A stretch of DNA of 64,000 nucleotides from JABWBH01 sp964526695 (GCA_964526695.1 CAZGJA010000017.1:124001-188000); one strand, 5' to 3'. Shown: positions 26,910 through 35,809, counted from the stretch's first letter. Made by a program: numbers and translations. The notes: generated from the sequence alone by a model not told the origin.

Positions 26910-27201
26910 CGCCCCTGCTCCCTTCGTTTCCCCCGCATCGTGGATCCTGCAGCGATCCGTCCAAGGGACGTGACTTGCCCGTCGCGGAACCGCACGTGCA
27001 GCCTGTGTTGTTGGCGCAGCCTGCGCATCAGAGCCTGGCCGCCCTCCCGGACGGACCCCCTTCAGCCCGACTTTCCGCGGCGCGCCGAACCGCTCTGCCG
27101 CCCAGGGCACGCAGCCGTTTCGGCCTTCAACGATCGCAAGAAAACACGAGCTCAGGGGGGTTCGTGACGTGGAATCGTCGCGCGACACGTCCGCCTCGCA
27201 C

Positions 27202-27362
27202 AAAAAAAAGCCGACGTGATGGCGTACCCGCAGGTACACGATCACGTCGGCTTACCCGTCACCGAGCCACCCGGCAAAACCGGGCTGCCCCTTAATCAGT
27301 CATCCGAAACTTTGACGCGGCTTGGGATGGCCTTGGTTCAAGCCCTCCATGCTCCGCATCGG
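27202..27362 (-). ncRNA. Structured leader RNA with terminator, copy 2 (riboswitch-like)
   Basis: A ~160-nt RNA from the promoter at 27369-27396 with the same blocks as at 24547-24712: GCGTCAAAGTTTCGGATGACT, GGGGCAGCCCGG-TTTTG-CCGGGTGGC, GGGTAAGCCGACG, then a terminator whose stem AAGCCGACGTGAT (27208-27220) pairs with ATCACGTCGGCTT (27241-27253) and ends in eight T. Loop and stem sequences differ between the copies but pairing is kept. Downstream on this strand is the DUF892 gene. Confidence 0.7.
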
Positions 27363-27368
27363 CAGGGC

Positions 27369-27396
27369 AGCATACCCCAACGGGCGTAGAATGCAA
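27369..27396 (-). promoter_or_regulatory. Promoter of leader RNA copy 2
   Basis: TTGCAT (27396-27391), 16-nt spacer, TATGCT (27374-27369) on the minus strand, the same spacing and similar hexamers as copy 1. Confidence 0.65.
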
Positions 27397-27580
27397 GCGC
27401 CTGTTTTCGGGCGACTTCCCAAATCGGGCGCAGAGGTTATCCTGCTAGACGAGCAGGCGGTTCGCTGGCCCGGCCTATCCGCCTGATGGGCAGGCTGTTA
27501 CCAGGCTTGATTCACAGAAGCTCTGGATGCGCTTCTGCAAACACGGTGCAGCTTCAAATCGCGCGGGTCGGAGAGAACCC

Positions 27581-27961
27581 ATGCACACGCAGGGCGAAAT
27601 GGAAGCCGCGATCTGTAACGCCATGGTCAACTTCGAGCAGGAGTACATGGGCCGAGGCCCCAAGGACGTGCACACCTATATCATCGGCGAACTCATCGTC
27701 GTTCGGCTCCAAGGCGTCCTGACCGCGGCCGAGCGACGACTCGTGAGCACGCTCCCCACTGAAAAGGGGCGGGATCTGCTTAAGCAGGTGCGCACCCAGT
27801 TGATCGATGCCGCCCGCCCAATCCTGGAGCCGCTCATCGAGGGAATCACGGGATCGAAGGTCGTCAGCCTGCACCATGACATCAGCACGGCGACTGGCGA
27901 GGAGCTCGTGGTGTTCACCATGGAGTCGACGTCCACGATGCGTGAGAAGCGAACGAAGTGA
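27581..27961 (+). CDS. DUF2294 protein (copy 2)
   Basis: A 126-aa DUF2294 protein: AICNAMVNFEQEYMGRGPKD, IIGELIVVRLQGVLTAAERRL, LIDAARPILEPLIEGITGSK and the strand TGEELVVFTMES. It is a paralog of the protein at 24073-24501 but not a recent duplicate by eye. A GGAGAG ribosome site lies 6 nt before the ATG at 27581. It is divergent from leader RNA copy 2 across a ~200-nt spacer in which I see no clear promoter. Confidence 0.88.
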   Translation: MHTQGEMEAAICNAMVNFEQEYMGRGPKDVHTYIIGELIVVRLQGVLTAAERRLVSTLPTEKGRDLLKQVRTQLIDAARPILEPLIEGITGSKVVSLHHDISTATGEELVVFTMESTSTMREKRTK

Positions 27962-27992
27962 CGTCATCGCCGATGCAAGTCCGGCAGCCCGT

Positions 27993-29651
27993 TCATGGGT
28001 TTCGAGCCTCCGCGCCGCCGGGTTGAAGCGATTCCATCGCGCTGCGCAGCGAGTACTGCGGATTACGCGCGAACGGTCGATAAAGCGGATCGCCGATCAG
28101 CGCCATGCGCCAGGACAGCATCGGATTCGTCCGCGCGTAGCATTCCACCAGCGTCAGCTCGCCGCTCATCAGCAGCGCGAAGAACGCCGTGGGGCGCGGG
28201 AACGCCGTCAGGTAGGGCTCGGACGTCGGTCCCAGCGTGGCCGCCACGCCGTCGCGCAGCAGCCCCGCGCACCAGTACGCCTTGTCCTCACGGCGAAGGC
28301 TCGCCAGCTCAAAGCTGGCGATGTGGAAGCCGACCGCTCCCGGTCGCGGCTTCAGCGCCGGCACGTATTTCGCAAGGCTGTACCACCCGCAGTAGAGCGC
28401 CGCGTCCGGCGCGCTGCCTTCGGCGAACACGTCCGGCCGGTCATCCAGAACGACGGGCAGCTTCGTGTGCCTCCGCGTCCACGTCGCCAACATGCGGAGG
28501 TCGTCGTCGTATTCGCGATACGCACCGTCCTTCAGCCCGCGCGCATCGATGTAGAACGTGCCGGTCAGCCCGGTCTTCTCCACTTCGACCGCGTCGGTGA
28601 TGAGTCGGCGGGCGATGGCCGGCGTCGGAGCGTCGATTCGCGCGACCATCAGGATGCGCGGACCTTCCGGCGGCGCGACCGGCGCGACCGGGTTGAACAT
28701 GCACGCCGGATTCTCCGTCCACCGCGTCAGCGGAACGTCCTCGTGCAGCACCAGCGCCAGCTCGCTGTCGAACGCGGCCTCGCTGTCCGTCGGCGTCAGC
28801 GCCTCGATGCGCTGCGTCAGGAGCTTGACGGCGCCCGCCAGTCCGCGCGAGGTCTGCAACGCCGCAGTCCAGCGATCGAACGCGGGATCGTCCGGAAGCG
28901 ATGCCATGCCCCGCGTGATCTCAGCTTCGGCCTGCGCCGCCTCCTGCTGGGTGCGTTCGAGGGCATCCGTCCGGATGTTCGACGCCTCCACGCCGTTCGT
29001 CGCCCCGAGGATGGCCGTCAGCCCTTGCACCTCCCCGATCCACTTCATGAGCCGACGGCGCTGCTCCGGCTGCTCCTCGACCGGCAGCGCCTTGCCATGA
29101 TCCCACCAGCGCCGCAGGAGGCTGTTGGTGCGCAGCGCCGGATTGTCCCGATCCGCGGCGACATCGCGGTCCACCAGCGCCTGCACGCGCGGCGGCAGCG
29201 CGGCGGAGGCCTCCTGAAGTTTCACCGCCCAGTCGGATTCAAGCGCCGACCGCCTCAGCGTCAGCGCGCCGGCCTGCCGCGCGTCGGCCTCGGTCGGCTT
29301 GACCGCTTCGACTTTCAGCGGCACGTCGTAGAAGGTCACGAGGCAGCGGATGTCGCGTTGGGGCATGGCCTCGCCGGCAAGAAACGCCCGAACTTGGACG
29401 GCAAGGCGTTCGTATTCCGCCCGGGTGACGGACTCGCGCAGCGGCGCATCGAGCGCCACCATCTGATCGCGCGGGATGGCGCGGGCGTCAGCGTAGTACG
29501 TCGCCAGCTCCCGCGAGGCCTCGCTCTTTCCGTTGTAGATGAGCGCGCACTGACCGGGCGTCAATTCACCCCTCGCCGGGGAAAACAAGCCCACCGCAGC
29601 CATGACGGTCAAGACGATCGCGGCCCTCCATGCATCAAGTCGTGATCTCAT
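27993..29651 (-). CDS. TIGR03790 family exported protein
   Basis: The 552-aa protein has an N-terminal signal peptide (IVLTVMAAVGLFSPARG) and the start of the TIGR03790 family: LTPGQCALIYNGKSEASREL, ATYYADARAIPRDQMVALDA, CLVTFYDVPLKV. Near the C-terminus, DAALYCGWYSLAKYVPALK and GAVGFHIASFELASLRRE are also family hallmarks. The family is widespread in Planctomycetota and Verrucomicrobia and has no established function. A helical Glu/Ala-rich insertion occupies the middle (about 130-280). Confidence 0.9.
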   Translation of the reverse strand: MRSRLDAWRAAIVLTVMAAVGLFSPARGELTPGQCALIYNGKSEASRELATYYADARAIPRDQMVALDAPLRESVTRAEYERLAVQVRAFLAGEAMPQRDIRCLVTFYDVPLKVEAVKPTEADARQAGALTLRRSALESDWAVKLQEASAALPPRVQALVDRDVAADRDNPALRTNSLLRRWWDHGKALPVEEQPEQRRRLMKWIGEVQGLTAILGATNGVEASNIRTDALERTQQEAAQAEAEITRGMASLPDDPAFDRWTAALQTSRGLAGAVKLLTQRIEALTPTDSEAAFDSELALVLHEDVPLTRWTENPACMFNPVAPVAPPEGPRILMVARIDAPTPAIARRLITDAVEVEKTGLTGTFYIDARGLKDGAYREYDDDLRMLATWTRRHTKLPVVLDDRPDVFAEGSAPDAALYCGWYSLAKYVPALKPRPGAVGFHIASFELASLRREDKAYWCAGLLRDGVAATLGPTSEPYLTAFPRPTAFFALLMSGELTLVECYARTNPMLSWRMALIGDPLYRPFARNPQYSLRSAMESLQPGGAEARNP

Positions 29652-29864
29652 GTTCGTTCCATGAACGCCCTGCCGTGCATGCGGTTGTGTGTTCCAAGCA
29701 TGAACGCAGAATCCGCCGCGCTGCCGAACAGTGCGCGGCGCGCGATCTAAGAAGAACCGCAGAATGTTCTACGCCGTTCCACCAGCGCCGCCTGACGGAT
29801 GCTTCGGATTGTAATCGATCGGGCGCGGAAGCGTGTTTCGGCGCGGCCGCCACGCGCCGTCATG

Positions 29865-30060
29865 GGCCGGCTTCAGCCGGGCGGTTATTGCCACCGCCTT
29901 CAGGCGGTGGGCGCATCCGGCAGCGCGCCGCCAGCCGGGCTTCAGCCGGCTTGCACTCCCCACATAGCAAGCCCGGCTGAAGCCGGCTCTCTACATGACT
30001 TGGGCGCTCACCCCACCCGCTCAAGCGGGTGGCAAACGCCGGTCGGCTGAAGCCGACCCG
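29865..30060. repeat. REP-like nested palindrome array, copy B
   Basis: Same layout as 10394-10588: GGCCGGCTTCAGCCGG, hairpin CCACCGCCTTCAGGCGGTGG, AGCCGGGCTTCAGCCGGCTT, mirrored AAGCCCGGCTGAAGCCGGCT, CCACCCGCTCAAGCGGGTGG and GTCGGCTGAAGCCGAC. The rest of the gene-free stretch 29652-30308 contains a short CCAACGG tandem run at about 30225-30255. Confidence 0.85.
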
Positions 30061-30308
30061 CTCACACGCTGATCCATTCTCACAGCGTCTTCCTTTCGGA
30101 CGTCCCGGATTCGGACTCCACGCGTGGCAACGGGGCAATCCTCTTGCGGTTATACTTAGACCCCGTCCATCCACCTCACGGGGCCGCTGCTGCGGACCCG
30201 TGCCACCCGCCAACGTCAACCCGCCAACGCCCAACGGCCAACGGCCAACGGCCAGTGGTCACTCGTTCTTCGTTGATACTTAGCGGGATCTCCGGCACGC
30301 TGCGCCCG

Positions 30309-30758
30309 TCAAAACGCCTTCTTCGAATCGAGCAAAATGCACACCGGTCCGTCGTTGTCCGTGCGCACGCACATGTCCGCGCCGAACACGCCCCGTTGAA
30401 CGCTCAATCCCAATCCCGTCAGCGCGTGACAGAACGCATCATACCACCGCCGCGCTGATTCCGCCGGGGCGGCCGAGTCGAAGCTCGGGCGTCGACCCTT
30501 CCGCGCGTCGGCGCTCACGGTGAACGCGCTGACCACCAGCACGCTCCCGCCGACGTCGCGCACGTCGCGGTTGAGTCGCCCTTCCTCATCGGGGAGAATG
30601 CGCAGCCCGCTGAGCTTGTCCGCCAGCGCGGCGACATCCTCCGCGGTGTCGTCGCGGTCCACGCCGAGGTACACGTGCAGGCCCGGGCCGATGGATGCGA
30701 CCGCCTGACCGTCGACTTCGACGGAGGCGAACCGAACACGTTGAACGACGGCGCGCAT
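30309..30758 (-). CDS. dtd: D-aminoacyl-tRNA deacylase
   Basis: Dtd hydrolyses D-aminoacyl-tRNAs (and glycyl-tRNA(Ala)) and so protects translation. The 149-aa length fits. It begins MRAVVQRVRFASVEVDG and contains the active-site segment SAFTVSADARKGRRPSF (family: SQFTL..D..KG.RPSF) and the Gly-cis-Pro motif NDGPV near the C-terminus. The Gln of SQ is Ala here. It follows the WYL regulator by 6 nt and is likely co-transcribed with it. Confidence 0.96.
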   Translation of the reverse strand: MRAVVQRVRFASVEVDGQAVASIGPGLHVYLGVDRDDTAEDVAALADKLSGLRILPDEEGRLNRDVRDVGGSVLVVSAFTVSADARKGRRPSFDSAAPAESARRWYDAFCHALTGLGLSVQRGVFGADMCVRTDNDGPVCILLDSKKAF

Positions 30759-30764
30759 GAACGG

Positions 30765-31766
30765 TTATACGCCTTGGGCCTCGGGACGCGCGACCGAAAC
30801 GCCGTAGCGCTCCGCCATGCCGCGAACCCGCTCGGCAATCATCTCGCGCAGCTCCGCCGGCTCCAGCACCGTCGCCTGATCGCCGTGGCCCAGAATCCAC
30901 CAGGAAATCTCTCGCAGTCCGTCCACGTCCACCTCGAAGATGATTCCTCCGTCGGGCTGCCGCTTGATGCGCTGACCCGCGTGCCAGCGAATCTCCGCCA
31001 CGTTGTCGGCCACCATCGGCTCGAATCGAACCCGCACGCGCCACGTTTGATCCTCGCGGATCAGGCTCCAGGCGGAACCGAGATAGGCCTCAAGGCTGAA
31101 CGCCGGATCCACCTTGTACTCTTCCTGCATGGACTTCAGCCGCGTGAACCGGTTGAGCTTGAACATGCGCGTCTGTCCGTGATGCTCCGAGAACGCGATC
31201 AAGTACCAGCCGCGCTGCGCATGGAAGAGCCGATACGCGTGAAGCACCGAAGTGACAACCTCGCGCGGCGAGAGGGAATGGTATTCCGCTTCGACTTTCA
31301 TCCCCAGTGCAATCGCCCGCTGAAAGTACAGCAGCCGATCCGCCGTCGCGTCCATCCGCGATTCCGGTCGCGGCAGAAACTCCGTCCGCGCCAGCATCGG
31401 CCCGCAGTAATCCTGCAAGCGCCGGGGCAGCAGGCTCTCCAGCTTCATCGCGGCCGACGCCGCATCGCGCGGCGAGGGCGTGGATTGCTGCGCCAACCCC
31501 TGACGGATGAGCGTCAGCAGCGCCAGCGCCTCCGCCGGCGTCAGATGCGTCGGCGGCAGCAACGGCTCTTCCCGCGGCGAGTAGGCCTGCGTGCGGCGGC
31601 TGAAGCGAAAGCCCACGCCGGCCTCGTCGAGAAGCTTCAAGTCGCGGAACACCGTGCGCTTGGAGACCTTCAACGTGGTGGCAAGTCGATCCGGCTCCAC
31701 GTCCCGTCCGGACTGAAGGAGCTGAACGATCTTCAACAGGCGCGTGACGCGACCGCTCTGGTTCAT
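30765..31766 (-). CDS. HTH/WYL-domain transcriptional regulator
   Basis: A 333-aa regulator with an N-terminal DeoR-like winged helix (RVTRLLKIVQLLQSGRDVEP, RLATTLKVSKRTVFRDLKLL) and a central WYL domain (AYRLFHAQRGWYLIAFSEHH) followed by the WCX-like C-terminal extension. WYL domains bind small ligands or nucleic acids; such proteins often control defence or DNA-damage genes, but here the partner is dtd, 6 nt downstream. The frame is open far upstream; the ATG at 31766 (MNQSGRVTR) begins at the HTH domain. Confidence 0.92.
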   Translation of the reverse strand: MNQSGRVTRLLKIVQLLQSGRDVEPDRLATTLKVSKRTVFRDLKLLDEAGVGFRFSRRTQAYSPREEPLLPPTHLTPAEALALLTLIRQGLAQQSTPSPRDAASAAMKLESLLPRRLQDYCGPMLARTEFLPRPESRMDATADRLLYFQRAIALGMKVEAEYHSLSPREVVTSVLHAYRLFHAQRGWYLIAFSEHHGQTRMFKLNRFTRLKSMQEEYKVDPAFSLEAYLGSAWSLIREDQTWRVRVRFEPMVADNVAEIRWHAGQRIKRQPDGGIIFEVDVDGLREISWWILGHGDQATVLEPAELREMIAERVRGMAERYGVSVARPEAQGV

Positions 31767-31867
31767 GTGCCGTAAGGGTTCGATTTCCGGGGCGGCGCCA
31801 AAATCGCCGGCGACACGATGTTCTGCCGGAGCGCACCAACGCTCCAGCCTCCATCCCCATATTACCC

Positions 31868-33373
31868 TTACCGCGAGGCAAAAGGCAACATGCGAACCGC
31901 CGCGAAGCCCAGCAAGCTCAGCACACTCAAGGCGGCAAGCACGTGGAAGGCCGTTCGCCGGGAGAATCGGGCACATCGAGCAAACACCGCCAGCGCCAGC
32001 AGATTCACCGCCACGCCCGCCGTGAATCGCCCCAGCCGGTCATCCGCCGTGGCGACGGCGGGAAATCGAGGCCACAGCGCCATCAACACCCCGACCAGCA
32101 GCGCCAGGCAACCGCACAGGAACGACAGCCGCCGTGCATCAGGAATGAGCCTCCCGGCCGTGGTCCATGCCGTCCCGTCCCGAAGCTGCTGTTCCCACAC
32201 GTTCGCCAGCCACATCCACAGCGCCGAAGCCACGACAAAACCGGCCATCACCGCGTTGAACAGCATCGGGTACTGATCCACGGCGGAGGCGGGCGCCGAG
32301 GGGATGAACGCAGCGGCCGCGCTCGCCAGTCCGATGGAGATCAGCCACAAACCCACTTCCGCGATGCCCGCGCTCCACCGGCGCACCACCAGCACCAGCA
32401 GCGCCGCGCCGCAGATTCCGTTCAGCAGCGCCATCGCGATCCACCGCAGCGCTTTCCAGGGCGCGGCATCCACGGGCAGCAGAGCCAGGTGCATCGAGGA
32501 CGTCAGCACGATCAGCAGTCCGACCACCCCGCAACTGAGGTGCAGCCCGCGCCGCGCGGGTCGCGGAGCGGCGAGCGCATCGGGATGCACGCGGCTCCAG
32601 CGCCAGCGATGTCTCGAGTCGCACGCGCCCTCCAGCGTCACCGCCGCAACAATCAGCGCTGCGGCCCACGCGCTCCAGTTGAACAGTGCGGGCAGCAGGG
32701 TCGCATGCCGCGAAGCGCCGCGCGGAAGCGGCATCGGCAAGTCGGACAACACCAGCCAGCCCGCGACTCCCACCGCCAGCCACCAGAGCATCACCGGCAG
32801 CGCCGCCCCCGGCAGCGAGCGATGCCGCCGCTCCAGCATGATTCCGGCGGACAACAGGATCAGGAGGATGACCGCCCCGGCCGGCGGGAAGTCATACGCG
32901 GTCTGCAGCGCCGCGCCGCCCACATAGAGGAGTTCCGCTGATACCTGCGCCACGCGCATCGCCAGCAGCACGGCCATCGCCACGGACGCGCCGCCGCCGA
33001 AGGTCATCGCTGCCACGCTGATGACACTCTGCAGATCCGTCATCGACTCCCGCGGCGCGTGGATCGCCCGACCCAGCGCCAAGCCGACCGCCGCCCATCC
33101 GAGCGAGATCAGCGCGCCCGCCCACGCGCCGCGGATCAGCAGGCTGCCGGCAAACGTCCCCTCGCGCGCAAGCAGGGCGCCCACCAGCAAGCTCAGGGAA
33201 AAAACGGCCAGCGACCAGCCCGCGCCCCGTGGCAGGCGTCGCACGCCCGCCAGCCCGGCGAGCGCCGTCAGCGCGAGAACGCCGTACAACCACAGGGGAC
33301 CGGTGGCTTGAGCAAGCACGTTCCAGCAGCCAGCAAGCCCTTCCATGCCGTCGGCGCCTTCCGCGACGATCAC
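31868..33373 (-). CDS. Multi-pass membrane protein of unknown function
   Basis: The 501-aa protein has roughly 12-14 hydrophobic helices and few charged residues outside the loops. I recognise no named family and see no conserved transporter or oxidase motif. The start is probably the GTG at 33373, whose codon overlaps the stop of the TIM-barrel gene (GTGA); an ATG nine codons later (33346) is the alternative. The overlap implies that the two genes work in one operon. Confidence 0.75.
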   Translation of the reverse strand: MIVAEGADGMEGLAGCWNVLAQATGPLWLYGVLALTALAGLAGVRRLPRGAGWSLAVFSLSLLVGALLAREGTFAGSLLIRGAWAGALISLGWAAVGLALGRAIHAPRESMTDLQSVISVAAMTFGGGASVAMAVLLAMRVAQVSAELLYVGGAALQTAYDFPPAGAVILLILLSAGIMLERRHRSLPGAALPVMLWWLAVGVAGWLVLSDLPMPLPRGASRHATLLPALFNWSAWAAALIVAAVTLEGACDSRHRWRWSRVHPDALAAPRPARRGLHLSCGVVGLLIVLTSSMHLALLPVDAAPWKALRWIAMALLNGICGAALLVLVVRRWSAGIAEVGLWLISIGLASAAAAFIPSAPASAVDQYPMLFNAVMAGFVVASALWMWLANVWEQQLRDGTAWTTAGRLIPDARRLSFLCGCLALLVGVLMALWPRFPAVATADDRLGRFTAGVAVNLLALAVFARCARFSRRTAFHVLAALSVLSLLGFAAVRMLPFASR

Positions 33374-34272
33374 GACCGCAACGTCGCCGCCGGGCGCTGC
33401 GCGGCGAACTTCGCCGGGTTCTTGTCGCCCTTGTACGCGGAAAGCACCGCCTGCTTCACCGCGAGCTGCGCCTTCAGAAACGTCGCCACGGCCGGCAGCG
33501 CGACCTCCGGCTCAGGAAGGCTGGGAATCCACGCCTTGGGCTGTTCGAACATCAGGTACCCGTTGTGGACCATCCCTTTGAGCAGCTCGATCTGCCGCGC
33601 GACCTGCGTCTGCCCCTGCCCCGGAAGCTTGTAGCCCTGCAGCAGCCCGTCCGCGTCGTAGCCCGCGTCGCCGACGTGCAGCATTCCGATGCGCACGCCG
33701 AGCCGCGGAATGGACACGGTCGCAGCTTCCTTCCGCGTCATCGCGTTGACCTGGTTCCAGCAGCCTTGAATCGACGGGTGGCTGACCGCGTCGATCAGAT
33801 ACCAGAGGTCTTCGCTGCGCGTCAGATCGCCGCTGTTCTCCACCAGCAGCGTGACCCCGTGCTTCACGGCTGTCGGCGCCAGCGCGTGCAGCTCTCGCGC
33901 GACGCGCGACAACGCCGCCTCGTGATTGTCCCAGCGCTGCACCTCGCCGGCGAAGATCTTCACGAACCGGCATCCCAACCGCCCGGCCAGCTCCAGATGC
34001 TCGATCACCAGCTTGCGCGCGGCCTCAATCTTGTCCTTCTTCTTGCCGTCCAGCGACGCCGAAGGGGACAGACACACCAGCTCGACCTTCGCCTCCTCGA
34101 ACAGCTTGCGCGTGTGGTCCACGTTGCCCACCAGCGCCGGCGCGGACGGAAGATGAAACTCCCCCTTAAGCCCGCGCAGCTCGACCCCGTCAAACCCCAG
34201 CGCCGCGGCCTGCGCCACGATCGTGTTGAGATCCCAGTTCGGACACACCAGAGAGCTGAAGCCGATTTTCAT
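33370..34272 (-). CDS. Sugar phosphate isomerase/epimerase (AP-endonuclease-2 TIM barrel)
   Basis: The 300-aa product is a xylose-isomerase-like TIM barrel: MKIGFSSLVCPNWDLNTIVA, LGFDGVELRGLKGEF, CRFVKIFAGEV, GVTLLVENSGDLT (metal-ligand Glu), SIQGCWNQVNA and GMLHVGDAGYDADG. Members isomerise or epimerise sugars and inositols using a divalent metal. The ATG at 34272 matches the first barrel strand. It is the first gene of a pair with the membrane protein that overlaps its stop. The substrate cannot be told. Confidence 0.9.
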   Translation of the reverse strand: MKIGFSSLVCPNWDLNTIVAQAAALGFDGVELRGLKGEFHLPSAPALVGNVDHTRKLFEEAKVELVCLSPSASLDGKKKDKIEAARKLVIEHLELAGRLGCRFVKIFAGEVQRWDNHEAALSRVARELHALAPTAVKHGVTLLVENSGDLTRSEDLWYLIDAVSHPSIQGCWNQVNAMTRKEAATVSIPRLGVRIGMLHVGDAGYDADGLLQGYKLPGQGQTQVARQIELLKGMVHNGYLMFEQPKAWIPSLPEPEVALPAVATFLKAQLAVKQAVLSAYKGDKNPAKFAAQRPAATLRS

Positions 34273-34385
34273 ATTCACCTGTAGGTCTGGATCGCAATCA
34301 CCCGTATGCCTGGATCGCAATCACCGGTATTGACTAATTCGCAATCGCGCGCCTGCCTGAATCACTGCTCCAGCCAGCCGTCCAA

Positions 34386-34643
34386 TCACGGCTTAGGTTT
34401 CAGGCTCATCTTGCCTCTTGTTCCCGCCCTGTTCGGATACGCGAGGAAATCCTGGAGTTTGAACCTATGCCCGTTTCCGGCCCGCGTCTTGCCAACGCAC
34501 GACTCGACCGTGGCCTTTCCGATGCGCAGGTTCCCAGCCAGGTCACCCGCGTTGTCATATACCTCTGACGTGATTCCGTTGTTGCCGAGCGGCATGTCGG
34601 CGTCTGGCTTTCGGACATTGACGTTCAGGCTCGGGTCTCCCAT
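34386..34643 (-). CDS. Small conserved hypothetical protein
   Basis: The 85-aa frame reads LNVNVRKPDADMPLGNNGIT, then DLAGNLRIGKATVE and NGHRFKLQDFLAY, which has normal protein character and resembles short uncharacterised proteins (pattern F/LGNNGI...GDLRVGKA) that I have seen in planctomycetes. The ATG at 34643 overlaps the end of the decayed gene just upstream. No ribosome site is obvious, so it may be read by coupling or be decaying too. Upstream of 34272 on the plus strand side lies a 22-bp tandem (CTGGATCGCAATCACC) at about 34290-34335. Confidence 0.5.
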   Translation of the reverse strand: MGDPSLNVNVRKPDADMPLGNNGITSEVYDNAGDLAGNLRIGKATVESCVGKTRAGNGHRFKLQDFLAYPNRAGTRGKMSLKPKP

Positions 34644-35106
34644 TCGTACAGCCGCGTGATCCCTGCGGCCCAATCGTCGCTCTGACCGTCTCGCTCCACG
34701 GTCCCTTGTGCCCGGTCGTGCTCACCCGGCGCAGCATGCAATGGGCGTTCTCGCCGCCCTCGGGACCGTCGAAGTCTAGCGTGTACGGCGTGCGCGTGTC
34801 GAGTGCGATGAAAGTCAGCGCAGCCGGGATGATCGGCGACGCGTTCGCGACGGGGGCGGCCGGCATCTGGGTTTCCGCCCCGCTCGCGGCCGCGGGCCGG
34901 CCTCGTGCGGCGGCGCGGCCTCGTCCGTGAGATGGATCGTGTGCCGGCGCCGCTGTCGCGCATCGACCTTGACCCCCGGCCGCGTGGGGGGCGGCCCCAA
35001 GGCAGCGCGCGGACCTGCGAAGCAGGTTGGTGGCTGTGGGCATGGTCACAGCGCGTGCGAGCAGGGTCGCGTCGAGGGTTGACGGCCTGCTGCCCTGCGT
35101 CACTTG
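34625..35106 (-). pseudogene. Frameshifted remnant of a conserved hypothetical protein
   Basis: Pieces of one protein family appear in all three minus-strand frames. In order they are PPPTRPGVKVDARQRRRHTI then HLTDEAAP (about 34990-34900), FIALDTRTPYTLDFDGPEGG then HCMLRRVSTTGHKGPWSE (about 34810-34690), and AAGITRLYEWETRA (ends 34625). Known homologs end ...GLDTKTPY...HYM.RWVNTRGEKGPWSETASATIG, so I read this as the C-terminal half with at least two frameshifts and no usable start. The surrounding stretch 34644-35263 has no other gene. Confidence 0.55.
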
Positions 35107-35263
35107 CGGGCGCGGCGATCATCCGCAACGTCTTGCAAATAAGGCACTTCGGATCAGTTTAGATTTCCGCCGATTCGCGGCACGCATCATGCTCAAGGAC
35201 GATCGCGGCAGTCGGGAGTCTGCTCCGGCGCAGCGGGGTGTTGGCTTCAAGAGGAGGAGAGCA

Positions 35264-35809
35264 ATGGGTGGAACGAACAGGGCATGTGGGGCGAGGGGGC
35301 GATGGATGCGACGGGGCATGGGGCTGCTCGCCGTGCTGACGGCCGTTGCGGTGCCCTACGCCTGCGGCGGATTGCCGTCGGAGCTCTCTGATCCCGCCGG
35401 CTTCTTCGCCGACCTGCTCGGCTCGCGCGACGACGGCAACCAGAACACCAACGCCGACGCCTCGGGCGACGACGCCCTCGAGAATGACAACGCAGGCTCC
35501 GATGACGGCGCCAACGACAACGAGGACGGCTTCGAGGAGGGCAACGACAACGCTGACGGCGATGACGATGCCAACGAAAACGATGACGACGGTGGGGAAG
35601 ACGCCAACGAAAACAGCAACGACGATTCCGGCGATGACGCCCAGAACGACAACGGGGCCGACGACGACAGCGAGGGCGACGACGACAACGTTAACGACAA
35701 CGCCGAGTCAGGGGACAACGACAACGGCTCGGACGGCGGCAATACCAACGACAATGAGTCGGGCGACGACGGCGGCGGCGACAACGACAACGACGACGAC
35801 CGCCCCTAG
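35264..35809 (+). CDS. Exported Asp/Asn-rich low-complexity protein
   Basis: The 181-aa product has a basic N-terminus, a hydrophobic segment (MGLLAVLTAVAVPYACGG) that is a signal peptide and possibly an imperfect lipobox, about 30 ordinary residues, then ~125 residues of Asp, Asn, Gly, Glu and Ser in patterns like NDN, DDGAND and NEN. The tail is strongly acidic and could bind Ca2+, but no regular repeat such as RTX is present. GAGGAGGAGA precedes the ATG at 35264. It stands alone, 150 nt before the sulfatase-like gene. Confidence 0.8.
   Translation: MGGTNRACGARGRWMRRGMGLLAVLTAVAVPYACGGLPSELSDPAGFFADLLGSRDDGNQNTNADASGDDALENDNAGSDDGANDNEDGFEEGNDNADGDDDANENDDDGGEDANENSNDDSGDDAQNDNGADDDSEGDDDNVNDNAESGDNDNGSDGGNTNDNESGDDGGGDNDNDDDRP

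Noticed and set aside
27807..29645. 612-codon plus-strand frame opposite TIGR03790
   Set aside because: Antisense shadow; overlaps the certain DUF2294 gene start region and shows no recognisable protein segment.
34306..34659. 117-codon plus-strand frame
   Set aside because: It is opposite the 85-aa minus-strand frame, which has far better protein character.
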